A DNA stretch of 59,191 bases from Roseicyclus salinarum (GTDB taxonomy: Bacteria; Pseudomonadota; Alphaproteobacteria; Rhodobacterales; Rhodobacteraceae): NCBI RefSeq assembly GCF_029624655.1, contig NZ_JARRSA010000024.1:1-59191 (forward strand). The letters are read 5' to 3'. Below are positions 32,296-41,194 of the stretch, piece by piece (position 1 is the first letter of the stretch; each line of letters begins with the position of its first letter). The translations under genes were made by a program, and so were the position numbers. The notes beneath the pieces were generated by a model. The model worked only from the letters and a program-made list of their open reading frames with translations, was not told the origin of the DNA and made no database searches.

Positions 32296-34131
32296 TTACT
32301 CGGCGGCAAGCCCCTCGGTGAACTGCAGCCGCGCGAGGCGCGCATAGAGGCCGCCCTCGGCCACGAGGCTGTCATGCGTGCCCTCGGCCGCGATGCGCCC
32401 GTTCTCGAAGACGAGGATGCGGTCGGCCTGCTTCACGGTGGCGAGGCGATGCGCCACGATCAGCGTCGTTCGCTCCTGCGAAAGCCGGGTCACCGCGTCC
32501 TGCACCAGCCGCTCGCTTTCGGCGTCGAGCGCGCTCGTGGCCTCGTCCAGCAAGAGGATCGGAGCATCGCGCAGGATGGCCCGCGCGATCGCGATGCGCT
32601 GCTTCTGGCCCCCCGACAGCATCAGGCCGCGTTCGCCGACATAGGTGTCGTAGCCCTGCGGCAACTCGGTGAGAAAGCCGTGCGCGGCGGCCGCGCGGGC
32701 TGCTTCCTCGACCTCGGCATCGGTGGCGTCGGGCCGGCCGAAACGGATGTTCTCGCGCGCCGAGGCCGCGAAGATGACCGGGTCCTGCGGCACCAGCGCC
32801 ATCGCGGCGCGGAAGGTCTCTCGGCGCATGTCGCCCAGCGGCACGCCATCCAGCGAAATGCGCCCCGACACAGGGTCGTAGAAGCGCTGCAGTAGCTGGA
32901 ACACGGTGGTCTTGCCCGCGCCCGACGGGCCCACGAGGGCCACCGTCTCGCCCGGCCGGATGCGGAAGGACACCCCGTCGAGGGCGTGGCTTTCGGGGCG
33001 CGTCGGGTAGAAGAAGCGCACGTCCTCGAACGCGATCTCGCCCCGCCCGCCCTGCGGCAGCGGCTTGCCGCGCACCGGATCCTCGACGCTGTCGTCGGTA
33101 TGCAGAAGTTCGACCAGCCGCTCGGTCGCGCCCGAGGCGCGCTGCAGCTCGCCCCATATCTCGGACAGGGCGCCGACGGATCCCGCGACCATGATCGCGT
33201 AGATCAGGAACTGGATGAGCTCGCCGATCGACATGGCCTCCGCGCGGACGTCGCGCGCCCCGATCCACAGCACGCCCACGATCCCCGCGAAGACCAGCGA
33301 GATGACGATGACCGTCATTACCGCGCGCGTGGCGATCCGCTTCTTGGCGCTGTCGAAGCTCTTTTCCGTCACCGCGTCGAAGGTCGCGGCCGAGGGGCGT
33401 TCGTGGGTGAAGGCCTGCACGGTCTGCACCGCCAGCAACGCCTCGGAGGCGTTGCCCGAGCTTTCCGCGATCCAGTCCTGGTTCTGACGGCTCAGCGCCC
33501 GCAGGCGGCGGCCGAGGACGACGATCGGCACGATGACGGCGGGCACGATCAGAAGGACGGCGGCCGACAGCTTGGGCGAGGTCACCAGCATCAGGCCGAG
33601 GCCGCCGATCAGGATCAGGAGGTTGCGCAGGGCGATCGACACGCTCGAGGAGATCACGCTGAGAAGAAGCGTGGTGTCTGTCGTGATCCGGCTCAGGACC
33701 TCGCCGGTCATGATCTTCTCGTAGAAGGCGGGGCTCATCCCGATCATGCGGTCGAAGACGGACTTGCGGATGTCGGCCACGACCCGCTCGCCGAGGCGCG
33801 TCACGAGGTAGTATCGAAGGCCCGTGCCCAGCGCGAGCAGCAGCGCGATCAGGAGCGCGGCGAGGAAATATTGGTCAAGAAGCTCGGCGCTTTCGGTCTC
33901 GAACCCGTCGACGACCCGACGCACGGCAAGCGGCAGCGTGAGCGAGACGACCGCCGTGAGCACGAGCGCCCCGATCGCGGCCAGAACCAGCGTCCTGTAG
34001 GGTGCAAGGTAGGGCCCGAGGGCGCGCAGGCTGCCGATGCGGCGCGACTTCGCGCGCTCCTCGCTGGCCAGATTGGGGCCCGGCGCCACGGGCGCCGCGG
34101 ATTTCTGTGGAGCTGGCCGGAGCGTCGCCAT
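32296..34131 (-). CDS. MsbA/BmrA-type ABC exporter (fused TMD-NBD)
   Basis: 611 residues. The N-terminal membrane domain (about 35-345) has six helices, including [26 protein letters not shown]. The ATPase domain (about 365-600) carries GPSGAGKTT, a Q-loop VPQDPVIF, signature [14 protein letters not shown], Walker [13 protein letters not shown] and a final H-loop VAHRL. It would homodimerise and export a lipid, lipopolysaccharide precursor or drug. ATG 34131 is preferred, as it begins MATLRPAPQ without a strong ribosome site. The neighbouring tRNA and pdxY lie on the other side. Confidence 0.93.
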   Translation of the reverse strand: MATLRPAPQKSAAPVAPGPNLASEERAKSRRIGSLRALGPYLAPYRTLVLAAIGALVLTAVVSLTLPLAVRRVVDGFETESAELLDQYFLAALLIALLLALGTGLRYYLVTRLGERVVADIRKSVFDRMIGMSPAFYEKIMTGEVLSRITTDTTLLLSVISSSVSIALRNLLILIGGLGLMLVTSPKLSAAVLLIVPAVIVPIVVLGRRLRALSRQNQDWIAESSGNASEALLAVQTVQAFTHERPSAATFDAVTEKSFDSAKKRIATRAVMTVIVISLVFAGIVGVLWIGARDVRAEAMSIGELIQFLIYAIMVAGSVGALSEIWGELQRASGATERLVELLHTDDSVEDPVRGKPLPQGGRGEIAFEDVRFFYPTRPESHALDGVSFRIRPGETVALVGPSGAGKTTVFQLLQRFYDPVSGRISLDGVPLGDMRRETFRAAMALVPQDPVIFAASARENIRFGRPDATDAEVEEAARAAAAHGFLTELPQGYDTYVGERGLMLSGGQKQRIAIARAILRDAPILLLDEATSALDAESERLVQDAVTRLSQERTTLIVAHRLATVKQADRILVFENGRIAAEGTHDSLVAEGGLYARLARLQFTEGLAAE

Positions 34132-34266
34132 GAGCCGTCTTGTCTTGCCTCGTTTCAACCGTAGCGATACCGCCCGGCCCGGCGGGGCGCAAGAACGCGG
34201 GGGCGCGACGAGACGTCCGGATGCGCGTGCGGCGAAGCCTGGGGGGGGCGAACCTGGGGGCGAGCT

Positions 34267-34340
34267 TGGAGCGGGTAGCGGGAATCGAACCCGCACGACT
34301 AGCTTGGAAGGCTAGGGCGCTACCATTACACCATACCCGC
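34267..34340 (-). tRNA. tRNA-Gly (anticodon UCC) with encoded CCA
   Basis: Read on the minus strand this folds as a canonical tRNA: acceptor stem GCGGGTA/TACCCGC, D-loop with GTAATGGTAG, anticodon stem CTAGC/GCTAG around loop CTTCCAA (anticodon TCC), T-loop GGTTCGATTCC, discriminator T and a genomically encoded CCA (34267-34269). Length is 71 bases plus CCA. Confidence 0.97.
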
Positions 34341-34475
34341 CCGGAGATGCCGAGATATGCGCAGGGCCCTTCGAGGTCAAGCCTCCTCGACGCGCGGCGC
34401 GCCCGCCTTCGGGGCTTGGAGACGCCCGCCGCGCCGCCTAGGGTGGCGCTGAACCCTCCAGCCGAAAGCCCCCGC

Positions 34476-35321
34476 ATGAGCCGCATCCTGATCCTGTCGA
34501 GCTGGGTCGCCCATGGCCATGTCGGGCTGTCGGCGGCCGTGCCGGTGCTTCAGGGCCTCGGCCACTCTGTCACGCAGCTGCCCACGGTGCAGTTGTCGAA
34601 CCACCCCGGATGGCCGCATGTCGCGGGCCGGCAGGTGCCGCCGCCCGAGATCGACGCGATGATCGGGGCGCTGGAGGCGAACGGGTGGCTCGGCCAGTGC
34701 GACACGCTCCTGACCGGCTACCTTCCCTCGCCCGGGCATGTGACGATTGCGGCCGACCTTGTCGCGCGGCTTCGAGCCGCCGGGGCGGATCCGCGCGTCG
34801 TCGTGGACCCGGTGCTGGGCGACGCGCCCAAGGGCCTTTACGTCGATGCGGGCGCGGCCGCCGCGCTGCGCGACGGCCTCGTGCCCCTCGCCGACGTGCT
34901 GACGCCCAACGCCTTCGAGCTTGGCTGGCTGTCCGGCACCGCCTGCGGGACGCTGGAGAACGTCCGCGCCACCGCCGAAACGCTGCGCGGCCGGACGCGG
35001 GGGGCGGAGATCCTCGTGACGTCCCCGCCCCTCGCGCCCGGCGCGACCGGCATCCTTGCGCTGACGGCGGCGGGCGCCGAGGTGCTGCGCGCCCCCCTGC
35101 AGGACGCCGGACGCGTGCCGAACGGGCCGGGCGACGTCTTCTCGGCGCTGATCGCGGGCGGCGTGCCCCCCGGCGCGGCGCTGGGACAGCTGGGCGCGCT
35201 GGTCGCGGCCAGCCTCGGCGCGCCGCACCTGCGCATTGCCGAGGCCGCCTCGTCATGGCGCGCCGCACCGCCTGTCGCGGCGGAACCCATTGACCGGGCG
35301 CCCCCCGGCGCGCTGAGGTAG
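34476..35321 (+). CDS. pdxY: Pyridoxal kinase
   Basis: 281 residues of the PfkB/ribokinase-like pyridoxal kinase family. The N-terminal HGHVGLSAAVPVLQGLGHSV and TVQLSNHPGW match the vitamin-binding and lid region. VVVDPVLGD and the C-terminal GPGDVFSALIAGG (anion hole and catalytic Asp) complete the active site. It phosphorylates pyridoxal, pyridoxine or pyridoxamine in B6 salvage. The next gene, a TIM-barrel/MGS fusion, starts only 5 bases after its stop, so both likely form one operon. The gene before is a tRNA on the other strand. Confidence 0.93.
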   Translation: MSRILILSSWVAHGHVGLSAAVPVLQGLGHSVTQLPTVQLSNHPGWPHVAGRQVPPPEIDAMIGALEANGWLGQCDTLLTGYLPSPGHVTIAADLVARLRAAGADPRVVVDPVLGDAPKGLYVDAGAAAALRDGLVPLADVLTPNAFELGWLSGTACGTLENVRATAETLRGRTRGAEILVTSPPLAPGATGILALTAAGAEVLRAPLQDAGRVPNGPGDVFSALIAGGVPPGAALGQLGALVAASLGAPHLRIAEAASSWRAAPPVAAEPIDRAPPGALR

Positions 35322-35325
35322 GGTC

Positions 35326-36450
35326 ATGAGCTTCGACTTCATCCTGATGCTGACCGAGAACGACCGGACCATCCCCGATGCCCGCGCGCGTCTGGAGGAG
35401 GCGCTGGAGGGCGGCGTGCGCCACATCGGCTTCAAGGACGTGGGCCTGCCGCTGCCCGAGCTTCGCGGACTGGCCGAGGCGATCAGGGCTGCTGGCGGAC
35501 GCTCCTACCTCGAGGTCGTCAGCCTCGACGCGGAAAGCGAGATGGCCTCGGCGCGGGCGGCGGTCGATCTCGACGTTGACGTACTGCTGGGCGGAACGCG
35601 GGCCGAGGCGGTCACGGGCATCACGCGCCACCACCCGGTGCGCTACTACCCCTTTCCGGGCCGGATCACGGGCCATCCCAGCGTTCTGGAGGGTCCGGCG
35701 GACGACATCCTCGCCTCCGCCGGAGCGCTGGCCGAACTGGAGCATGTCCACGGCCTCGACCTGCTCGCCTATCGCTACGGGGGCGACGTGCCGGCCCTGA
35801 TGACGCAGGTCTGCGCGGCGGTTTCGAAGCCGGTCATCGTGGCCGGCAGCATCGACGGCGCCGCCCGTGTCGAGGCGGTCGCACGCGCTGGGGCCCAGGG
35901 CTTCACGGTGGGCACGGCGGCCTTCGCGGGGGCCTTCGCGCCGCCTCCGGAGGGCTTCGCGGGGCAGGTTCGCGCGATCCTGGCCCTGGCCGCGACGGCG
36001 CGCGCGCAATCGACGGCGCCGCGGCGGATCGCGCTCGTGGCCCACGACACGCGCAAGTCGCATCTGCGGGCATGGGTCCTGCGCCACGCCGCAGCGCTTG
36101 CGGGCCACCGGTTGATATGCACCGGGGGCACGGGCCGGATGATCGCCGATACGGCGCCCGATCTGTCCGTCCACCGGCTGCAGCGCGGCGGGCGCGGCGG
36201 CGACCAGCAGCTTGCCGCGATGATCGCGACCGGGGACCTCGACGCGGTGGTGTTCTTCGCCGACCCGACCGTGCCGCATTCCGGCGACGTGGACCTGCAG
36301 GCGCTGACGCGGCTGACGACGGTGCACGACACGCCGCTCGCGCTCGGGCCCTCGGGGGCGGACCTGCTGGTGGCGGGATTGCTCGGCGCCGGGGGACGGA
36401 CCGTGGCGACACACGAACCGGTAAACAAAACGCGCGAAACCGGCCAATAA
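35326..36450 (+). CDS. Fusion of TIM-barrel-like domain and methylglyoxal synthase
   Basis: 374 residues in two parts. Residues 1-225 look like a phosphate-binding beta/alpha barrel: alternating strands FDFILMLT, VRHIGFKDV, YLEVVSLD, VDVLLGG, then PVIVAGSI (170-176) and QGFTVGTAAF. Residues 232-352 are a methylglyoxal synthase: ALVAH240-D241-x-x-K244, CTGGTG, GRGGD293QQ, VVFFAD313P, VPH318 and D321, matching E. coli MgsA catalytic D71, D101 and H98. MgsA turns DHAP into methylglyoxal and phosphate; the fused barrel may feed it a triose or act on a related phosphosugar. Directly downstream of pdxY. Confidence 0.88.
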   Translation: MSFDFILMLTENDRTIPDARARLEEALEGGVRHIGFKDVGLPLPELRGLAEAIRAAGGRSYLEVVSLDAESEMASARAAVDLDVDVLLGGTRAEAVTGITRHHPVRYYPFPGRITGHPSVLEGPADDILASAGALAELEHVHGLDLLAYRYGGDVPALMTQVCAAVSKPVIVAGSIDGAARVEAVARAGAQGFTVGTAAFAGAFAPPPEGFAGQVRAILALAATARAQSTAPRRIALVAHDTRKSHLRAWVLRHAAALAGHRLICTGGTGRMIADTAPDLSVHRLQRGGRGGDQQLAAMIATGDLDAVVFFADPTVPHSGDVDLQALTRLTTVHDTPLALGPSGADLLVAGLLGAGGRTVATHEPVNKTRETGQ

Positions 36451-36581
36451 TTCACGATTGTCCGAAAATCGTTTCTTCTACGCCCAAATCTTGCCGCGAA
36501 TGAGCAGGATTGTCATTCACATGGAAACGGCGGGCGCTTCCCCTCCCGCACCTGCCATTCCAACTTCCCCTGACCCGACTA

Positions 36582-36609
36582 GGGCCGCATCTTCCCCAGG
36601 ATGCGGCCC
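36582..36609. terminator. Bidirectional hairpin between convergent genes
   Basis: GGGCCGCATC (36582-36591) and GATGCGGCCC (36600-36609) form a perfect 10-bp stem with an 8-base loop between the ends of the fusion gene (36450) and the SRAP gene (36644). No strong T-run is visible, so it is a weak or Rho-assisted terminator serving both directions. Confidence 0.6.
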
Positions 36610-36643
36610 GCCCTTTCCGGGCCCCGCGAGGCGCGAACGCCCC

Positions 36644-37309
36644 TCACGCCGCAAGTGGCTCGATCAGGTCGGCGCCCTCGGCGCGGTTGGAGTTGACCTT
36701 GGGATCGACGCGCCAGCGCCGGTAGCGGCCTTCGGGGGCCGGGCGCATCAGCGTCGCGGCGCCCTTGCCCTCCTCGCCCAGCCACTTCGCCCAGTCGCCG
36801 GGCGCAAGGCTCACCGGCTCGCGGTGGTGGGTCTGCGACATCCACTCCGACGCGCCGCAGGTCACGATCGCAAGCGTCGCGAGGCGCTCGTCTCCGCGCT
36901 CCCAGTCCTGCCAGATCCCGGCCAGCACCAGCGGCGCGCCGTCGGCCGGGGTGAAGTACCACGGCAGGCGCGACCCGTCCTCGGCCTTCGTCCATTCGTA
37001 GAATCCGGTCACCGGCACGAGGCAGCGCCGCTCGCGGCAGGCGGCCCTGAACGCCGGTTTTTCCGCGATCGTCTCGGCTCGGGCGTTGATCAGGAGGGGG
37101 CCGTCGCCGGGCGTCTTGTACCAGTGCGGCAGGAAACCCCAGCGCATCGGCCGGTAGCGCCGCCCCTCGGCCGTCGAGGTGACGACGCCGACCGGCTGCG
37201 TCGGGCAGATGTTGTAGCGGGGAACTGGCGGAAGGTCGTTCGACGGTGCGGCCTCGAAAAGCCGCGCCATCGCGTCCGCCGGGTGGGTCATGGTCATGCG
37301 CCCGCACAT
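36644..37309 (-). CDS. SRAP/HMCES-family abasic-site protein (YedK-like)
   Basis: 221 residues. The N-terminal Met-Cys-Gly-Arg is diagnostic: after Met removal Cys2 crosslinks to abasic sites in single-stranded DNA. Other conserved parts are YNICPTQPV, WGFLPHW, INARAET, the TGFYEW glutamate and a THHREPV histidine. It shields abasic sites at replication forks as a DNA-protein crosslink. The start ATG at 37309 gives the mature Cys. Single gene, transcribed toward the fusion gene; a short DUF1127-like gene lies upstream on the same strand. Confidence 0.94.
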   Translation of the reverse strand: MCGRMTMTHPADAMARLFEAAPSNDLPPVPRYNICPTQPVGVVTSTAEGRRYRPMRWGFLPHWYKTPGDGPLLINARAETIAEKPAFRAACRERRCLVPVTGFYEWTKAEDGSRLPWYFTPADGAPLVLAGIWQDWERGDERLATLAIVTCGASEWMSQTHHREPVSLAPGDWAKWLGEEGKGAATLMRPAPEGRYRRWRVDPKVNSNRAEGADLIEPLAA

Positions 37310-37384
37310 GGGCGCCAGACTAGGGTCGGTGACGCCTTCGGGCAAGGCGCACCGCGCCCTGCCCCGTGTCTTGCGCGTCGCGGA

Positions 37385-37552
37385 TCAGGCGCCGTAGACG
37401 GCTTCGCGCGCGATGCGTTCGGCGTCGCCGGGGTAGATCCCGAGGTCCTCGATCGCGATGTCCCGGTTCATGCCCTGGATCTCGGCGACGGTGCGGTTGT
37501 AGAGCGCACGTTTCTGGGCGGTGGAGCGGAGGTAGGTGATGATCGACGTCAT
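37385..37552 (-). CDS. DUF1127-like small protein
   Basis: 55 residues: MTSIITYLRSTAQKRALYNRT, then VAEIQGMNRDIAIEDLGIYPGD and a short tail. The pattern of two amphipathic helices with a central L-G-I/D-L motif resembles the DUF1127 (YjiS-like) family, small proteins often linked to RNA turnover or stress in alphaproteobacteria. Ribosome site AAAGGAG is well placed. The gene lies between SRAP (75 bases downstream) and the ushA-like terminator. Family call is moderate because the protein is so short. Confidence 0.72.
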   Translation of the reverse strand: MTSIITYLRSTAQKRALYNRTVAEIQGMNRDIAIEDLGIYPGDAERIAREAVYGA

Positions 37553-37669
37553 GGGTCAGCTCCTTTCATCGGCTGGTGTGTCCCTTGTTCGTGACCCTCA
37601 TATGATAGCGCTAACGCCACCGACAATTGCCGCTTTCCGAAAGCCGCCTTGCATTTTCCGCAACGCAGC

Positions 37670-37700
37670 AAAAAGGCCGGCACGCAGCGCGTGCCGGCCT
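37670..37700 (-). terminator. Intrinsic terminator after ushA-like gene
   Basis: On the minus strand AGGCCGGCACGC pairs perfectly with GCGTGCCGGCCT (12 bp, 3-base loop) and is followed by TTTTT. It stands 27 bases after the stop of the 5'-nucleotidase gene and matches a textbook Rho-independent terminator. Confidence 0.92.
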
Positions 37701-37726
37701 GATCCGAACCGCCCTCGGGCGCGCCG

Positions 37727-39334
37727 TCACTCCACGCGGGAGATGCGGCCGTCGGTGTAGGGCGCGTAGGGCATGTTCTCGGCGATGTAATCCGCCACGA
37801 CCTGCTCCAGACCCGGACCGTAGTCGTAGGCGTTCTCGCCGTAGACCGAGAACACGCCGTAGCCGTCGCCGCCGCCGCGCATGTAGTTGTTCGTCACGAC
37901 GCCGTAGGTGGCCTCCGGGTCGATGGCGGAGAAGCTTCCGTCCTCGCCCGCGACCTCGACCGAGACGATGCGGCTGCCCGGTTCGGCCTCGGGGTCCCAC
38001 GTGTAGCGGATGCCCGCCACCTGCGGGAAGCGGCCGGCGCCGTCGGCGACCTGGCTCACGCCGTTCTCCAGCGCCTCGATCACCCGCGCGCCGGTGAGCT
38101 GGAACGTGGCCAGCGTGTTCTGGAACGGCAGGACCGTGAAGACCTCGCCCATCGTGATCTCGCCGCCATCGATCGACGCGCGCAGACCGCCGCCGTTCTG
38201 GATGGCGATCTGGACGCCCTGGTCCTTCACGCGGTCGAGCATGGCGTCGGCCACCAGGTTGCCCATCGGGCATTCCTCGGCCCGGCAGACCTCGCGCGAG
38301 CCCTCGATGAACTCCGAGGTCTCTCCGATGACCTCGGCCATGGCTTCCTCGATCGGGCCGGCCAGCTCCTCGACGCGGGCGGCGATCTCGGGGTCGGGCG
38401 TGACCGAGGCGTCAAGCAGCATCGTGTTGCCATCCGCGTAGATCACGTTGCCGTCGTCGTCGAAGGTCACTTCGAGATGCCCGAGGTATTTCGAGTAGGC
38501 GTATGCCTGCACGATCGGCACCAGTTCGCCCTCAGGGTTGCTGATCCACGTCGGGTAGGGTCCCGCCCGGTCCGGATCGTCGGCGGAGAGGTAGGTGTGC
38601 GAATGCCCGCCCACGATGACGTCGAGCCCGGTCACGGCCTCGGCGATGCGCATGTCGGCCGGCAGGCCCACATGGGTCAGCGCGATGATGATGTCGATGC
38701 CCTGCTCGGTCAGCGCGTCGACGTCGGCCTGGATCGCGTCGATCTCGTTCTGGAAGATCACGGTCGGTCCCGGGCTCGAGGTCTCGGCGGTGTCGGTGGC
38801 CAGCGCCGACACGATCCCGACCTGCACGCCGTTCACCTCCAGGACGACGGTGTCCTCGACCTCGGCGTCGAGCGCGTCGTTCATGCTGAGGTCGAGGTTG
38901 CCCGACACGACCGGGAATTCCACGGTGTCGAGGAAGCGCAGAAGGTTGTCGGGCCCGTCGTCGAACTCGTGGTTTCCGACCGCCATGGCGTCGAAGCCGA
39001 TCGCCTGCATGAACTCGGCTTCCACGTCGCCCTTGTAGGTCGTGTACATCAGCGAGCCCTGGAACTGGTCGCCGGCATCGAGGACGATCACGTTCTCGCC
39101 GTCGAGTTCGTCCCGGAGCGTGTTGATCGCCGTCGCGACCCGCGCCACGCCGCCGAAGCATTCGCCCGCGGCGTCGTCCTCGGCGGGGCAGGTGGAATCG
39201 AAGCGGTTGATCGGCTGGATGCGGCTGTGAAGGTCGTTGATGTGCAGAATGTGCAGCGTGGTCTCCGCCGCGACCGGCGCGGCCATCGAAAGGCCCGCGA
39301 GTATCGCGGTTGAACCGAGAATCCGTGCAAGCAT
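37727..39334 (-). CDS. Secreted 5'-nucleotidase/UshA-type metallophosphatase
   Basis: 535 residues with a Sec signal peptide (MLARILGSTAILAGLSMA, cleavage near V-A-A). The N-terminal metallophosphatase domain has LHINDLHSRI, DAGDQFQG, GNHEFDDG, THVGLP and GGHSHTYLS, the full metal-binding set. The C-terminal 5'-nucleotidase domain contains GNLVADAML, NGGGLRASIDGGEITMGEVF and TNNYMRGGGDGYG. It is periplasmic and releases phosphate or nucleosides from nucleotides or sugar-nucleotides. It is divergent from DUF952/pyrD and ends at a strong terminator. UshA versus SoxB/CpdB-like roles cannot be separated from sequence alone. Confidence 0.92.
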   Translation of the reverse strand: MLARILGSTAILAGLSMAAPVAAETTLHILHINDLHSRIQPINRFDSTCPAEDDAAGECFGGVARVATAINTLRDELDGENVIVLDAGDQFQGSLMYTTYKGDVEAEFMQAIGFDAMAVGNHEFDDGPDNLLRFLDTVEFPVVSGNLDLSMNDALDAEVEDTVVLEVNGVQVGIVSALATDTAETSSPGPTVIFQNEIDAIQADVDALTEQGIDIIIALTHVGLPADMRIAEAVTGLDVIVGGHSHTYLSADDPDRAGPYPTWISNPEGELVPIVQAYAYSKYLGHLEVTFDDDGNVIYADGNTMLLDASVTPDPEIAARVEELAGPIEEAMAEVIGETSEFIEGSREVCRAEECPMGNLVADAMLDRVKDQGVQIAIQNGGGLRASIDGGEITMGEVFTVLPFQNTLATFQLTGARVIEALENGVSQVADGAGRFPQVAGIRYTWDPEAEPGSRIVSVEVAGEDGSFSAIDPEATYGVVTNNYMRGGGDGYGVFSVYGENAYDYGPGLEQVVADYIAENMPYAPYTDGRISRVE

Positions 39335-39471
39335 GTATGCTCTCCCGTATGTGTTGGACTGAAGCCAGACTGGCGGCGCACGCGCGTCAAGTAAAGCGCG
39401 ATCGTGCCGCTGACGTAACGGCCCCCGGGCGCCTCTTGACGGGCGATTGCGGGCGGGCGAAGGGAACGGAC

Positions 39472-39807
39472 ATGCGTATCTACAAGATCCTCAGGCCCCG
39501 GGAATGGGCCGAGCTGGAGCGGCAGGGCGAGACCGCCGGTGCCCCGATCGACGTGGCGGACGGCTACGTGCATTTCTCGACCGCGGAGCAGGTGGGCGAG
39601 ACCGCGGCGAAGCACTTCGCTGGCGAGGAGGGGCTGATCCTCGCCGCGTTCGAGGCCGACGGCCTCGGCCCCGCGCTGCGGTGGGAGCCGTCCCGCGGCG
39701 GCGCGCTGTTCCCGCATCTCTACGGGCCGCTGCGCCGCGCCGACGTCGCCTGGCACGCGCCGCTGCTGCTGCTGGACGGCGCGCACGTGCTGCCCGAGGG
39801 GCTCTGA
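39472..39807 (+). CDS. DUF952-family protein
   Basis: 111 residues of the DUF952 family, recognised by [19 protein letters not shown] at the start, then [30 protein letters not shown] and the closing V-x-x-x-x-P-L-x-L-x-x-D/x. The conserved F-P-H-L-Y motif suggests a nucleotide- or metal-binding fold of unknown role. Ribosome site AGGGAACGG is close to the ATG. Five bases separate it from pyrD, so they form an operon with arsC. Confidence 0.85.
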   Translation: MRIYKILRPREWAELERQGETAGAPIDVADGYVHFSTAEQVGETAAKHFAGEEGLILAAFEADGLGPALRWEPSRGGALFPHLYGPLRRADVAWHAPLLLLDGAHVLPEGL

Positions 39808-39812
39808 GCGCC

Positions 39813-40862
39813 ATGTGGGAACGCTTCGGCCTTTCGGTCATGCAGCGGATGGACCCCGAGCGCGCCCACGCGCTCGCCATCGCGGCGCTCAGGACGGGCG
39901 CGCTTCCGCTCAAGGGGCCGGTGACGTCGCCGCGGCTGGCCACGACGCTCGCCGGGCTGGCCCTGCCCAACCCTGTCGGGCTGGCCGCGGGCTTCGACAA
40001 GAACGCCGAGGCGATCGCGCCCCTGTCGAGGGCCGGCTTCGGCTTTCTCGAGGTCGGCGCCGCAACGCCCCGCGCGCAGGAGGGCAACGCGAGGCCGCGG
40101 CTGTTCCGGCTGACCGAGGATGCCGCCGCGATCAACCGTTTCGGCTTCAACAACGCCGGGATGGAGGCCATCGCCGGGCGTCTTGCGGCGGCACCGCGGC
40201 TGGTTCCCGTCGGGCTGAACCTCGGCGCGAACAAGGACAGCGCCGACCGCGCCGGCGATTTCGCCCGCGTCCTCGCACGCTGCGGCCCGCATCTCGACTT
40301 CGCGACGGTGAACGTCTCGTCGCCGAACACCGAGCGGCTGCGCGAGCTTCAGGGCCGCGCCGCTCTCGAGGGTTTGCTGGCCGGCGTGATGGCGGCGAAC
40401 GCGGACCTCGCGCGCCCCGTGCCGATCTTCCTCAAGATCGCGCCCGACCTCGACGACGAGGCGCTCGCCGAGATCGCCGAAGTCGCCAAGGCCAGCGGCA
40501 TCGCCGGGATCATCGCGACGAACACGACGCTGTCGCGCAGCGGCCTCACCTCCCGGCACCGGGACGAGACGGGCGGATTGTCGGGCCAGCCGCTTTTCGA
40601 GAAGAGCACGCGGGTCCTGGCGAAGCTTCACCGGCTGACGGAGGGCGCGATGCCGCTGATCGGCGTCGGCGGGGTGGCGAGCGCGGCGCAGGCATGGGAG
40701 AAGCTCCGCGCGGGAGCAACCGCGGTGCAGCTTTATACCGGCCTCGTCTACGGCGGCATCACGCTGGGCGCGCGCATCGCCGAGAAGCTGGACGCGGGCC
40801 TCGTCGCCGAAGGCATGACGGTGGCCGAGGTTACGGGAACGGGGGTGGACGCATGGCTATGA
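39813..40862 (+). CDS. pyrD: Dihydroorotate dehydrogenase (quinone), class 2
   Basis: 349 residues. The N-terminal helix that binds the membrane ([20 protein letters not shown]) marks the quinone-linked class 2 type. FMN and substrate sites follow: [32 protein letters not shown]-type region, NLGANKD, and NVSSPNT with the catalytic Ser in SSPNT. ANTT and GVGGVAS are conserved too. It oxidises dihydroorotate to orotate in pyrimidine synthesis at the inner membrane. It overlaps arsC by 10 bases. Confidence 0.95.
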   Translation: MWERFGLSVMQRMDPERAHALAIAALRTGALPLKGPVTSPRLATTLAGLALPNPVGLAAGFDKNAEAIAPLSRAGFGFLEVGAATPRAQEGNARPRLFRLTEDAAAINRFGFNNAGMEAIAGRLAAAPRLVPVGLNLGANKDSADRAGDFARVLARCGPHLDFATVNVSSPNTERLRELQGRAALEGLLAGVMAANADLARPVPIFLKIAPDLDDEALAEIAEVAKASGIAGIIATNTTLSRSGLTSRHRDETGGLSGQPLFEKSTRVLAKLHRLTEGAMPLIGVGGVASAAQAWEKLRAGATAVQLYTGLVYGGITLGARIAEKLDAGLVAEGMTVAEVTGTGVDAWL

Positions 40863-41194
40863 CGCTCTGGCACAATCCGCGCTGCTCCAAGTCGCGCGCG
40901 GCGCTGGCGCTTCTGCGCGAGCGCGGGATCGAACCCGACCTGCGGCTCTACCTCAAGTCGCCGCCGATCGAGGACGAGATCGTGGAGCTTCTGCGCCGAC
41001 TGCGGATCCCGGCGATCGGCCTCGTGAGGACGAACGAGCCGATCTTCGGCGACCTCGGCCTTGCGGATGCCGACGACACGGCACTCGTCGCGGCGATGGC
41101 CGCGTACCCCATCCTGATCGAGCGGCCGATCCTCGACGACGGCCACCGCGCCGTCATCGGCCGTCCGCCCGAGGCGATCCTCGACCTGCTCTAG
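40853..41194 (+). CDS. arsC: ArsC/Spx-family arsenate reductase-like protein
   Basis: 113 residues, the normal ArsC size. The active Cys is in [16 protein letters not shown] (Cys11), with YLKSPP and the later LVRTNEP and [21 protein letters not shown] segments typical of glutaredoxin-dependent ArsC. It either reduces arsenate or is a thioredoxin-fold paralogue (YffB/ArsC-like) without arsenic function, because no ars operon is nearby. The gene overlaps pyrD at its start and the MATE gene at its end (four bases, CTAG). Confidence 0.85.
   Translation: MAMTLWHNPRCSKSRAALALLRERGIEPDLRLYLKSPPIEDEIVELLRRLRIPAIGLVRTNEPIFGDLGLADADDTALVAAMAAYPILIERPILDDGHRAVIGRPPEAILDLL

Noticed and set aside
36454-36472. 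Intrinsic terminator (ACGATT/AATCGT) after the fusion gene
   Set aside because: Only a 6-bp A/T-rich stem with a 7-base loop; the better hairpin is at 36582-36609.
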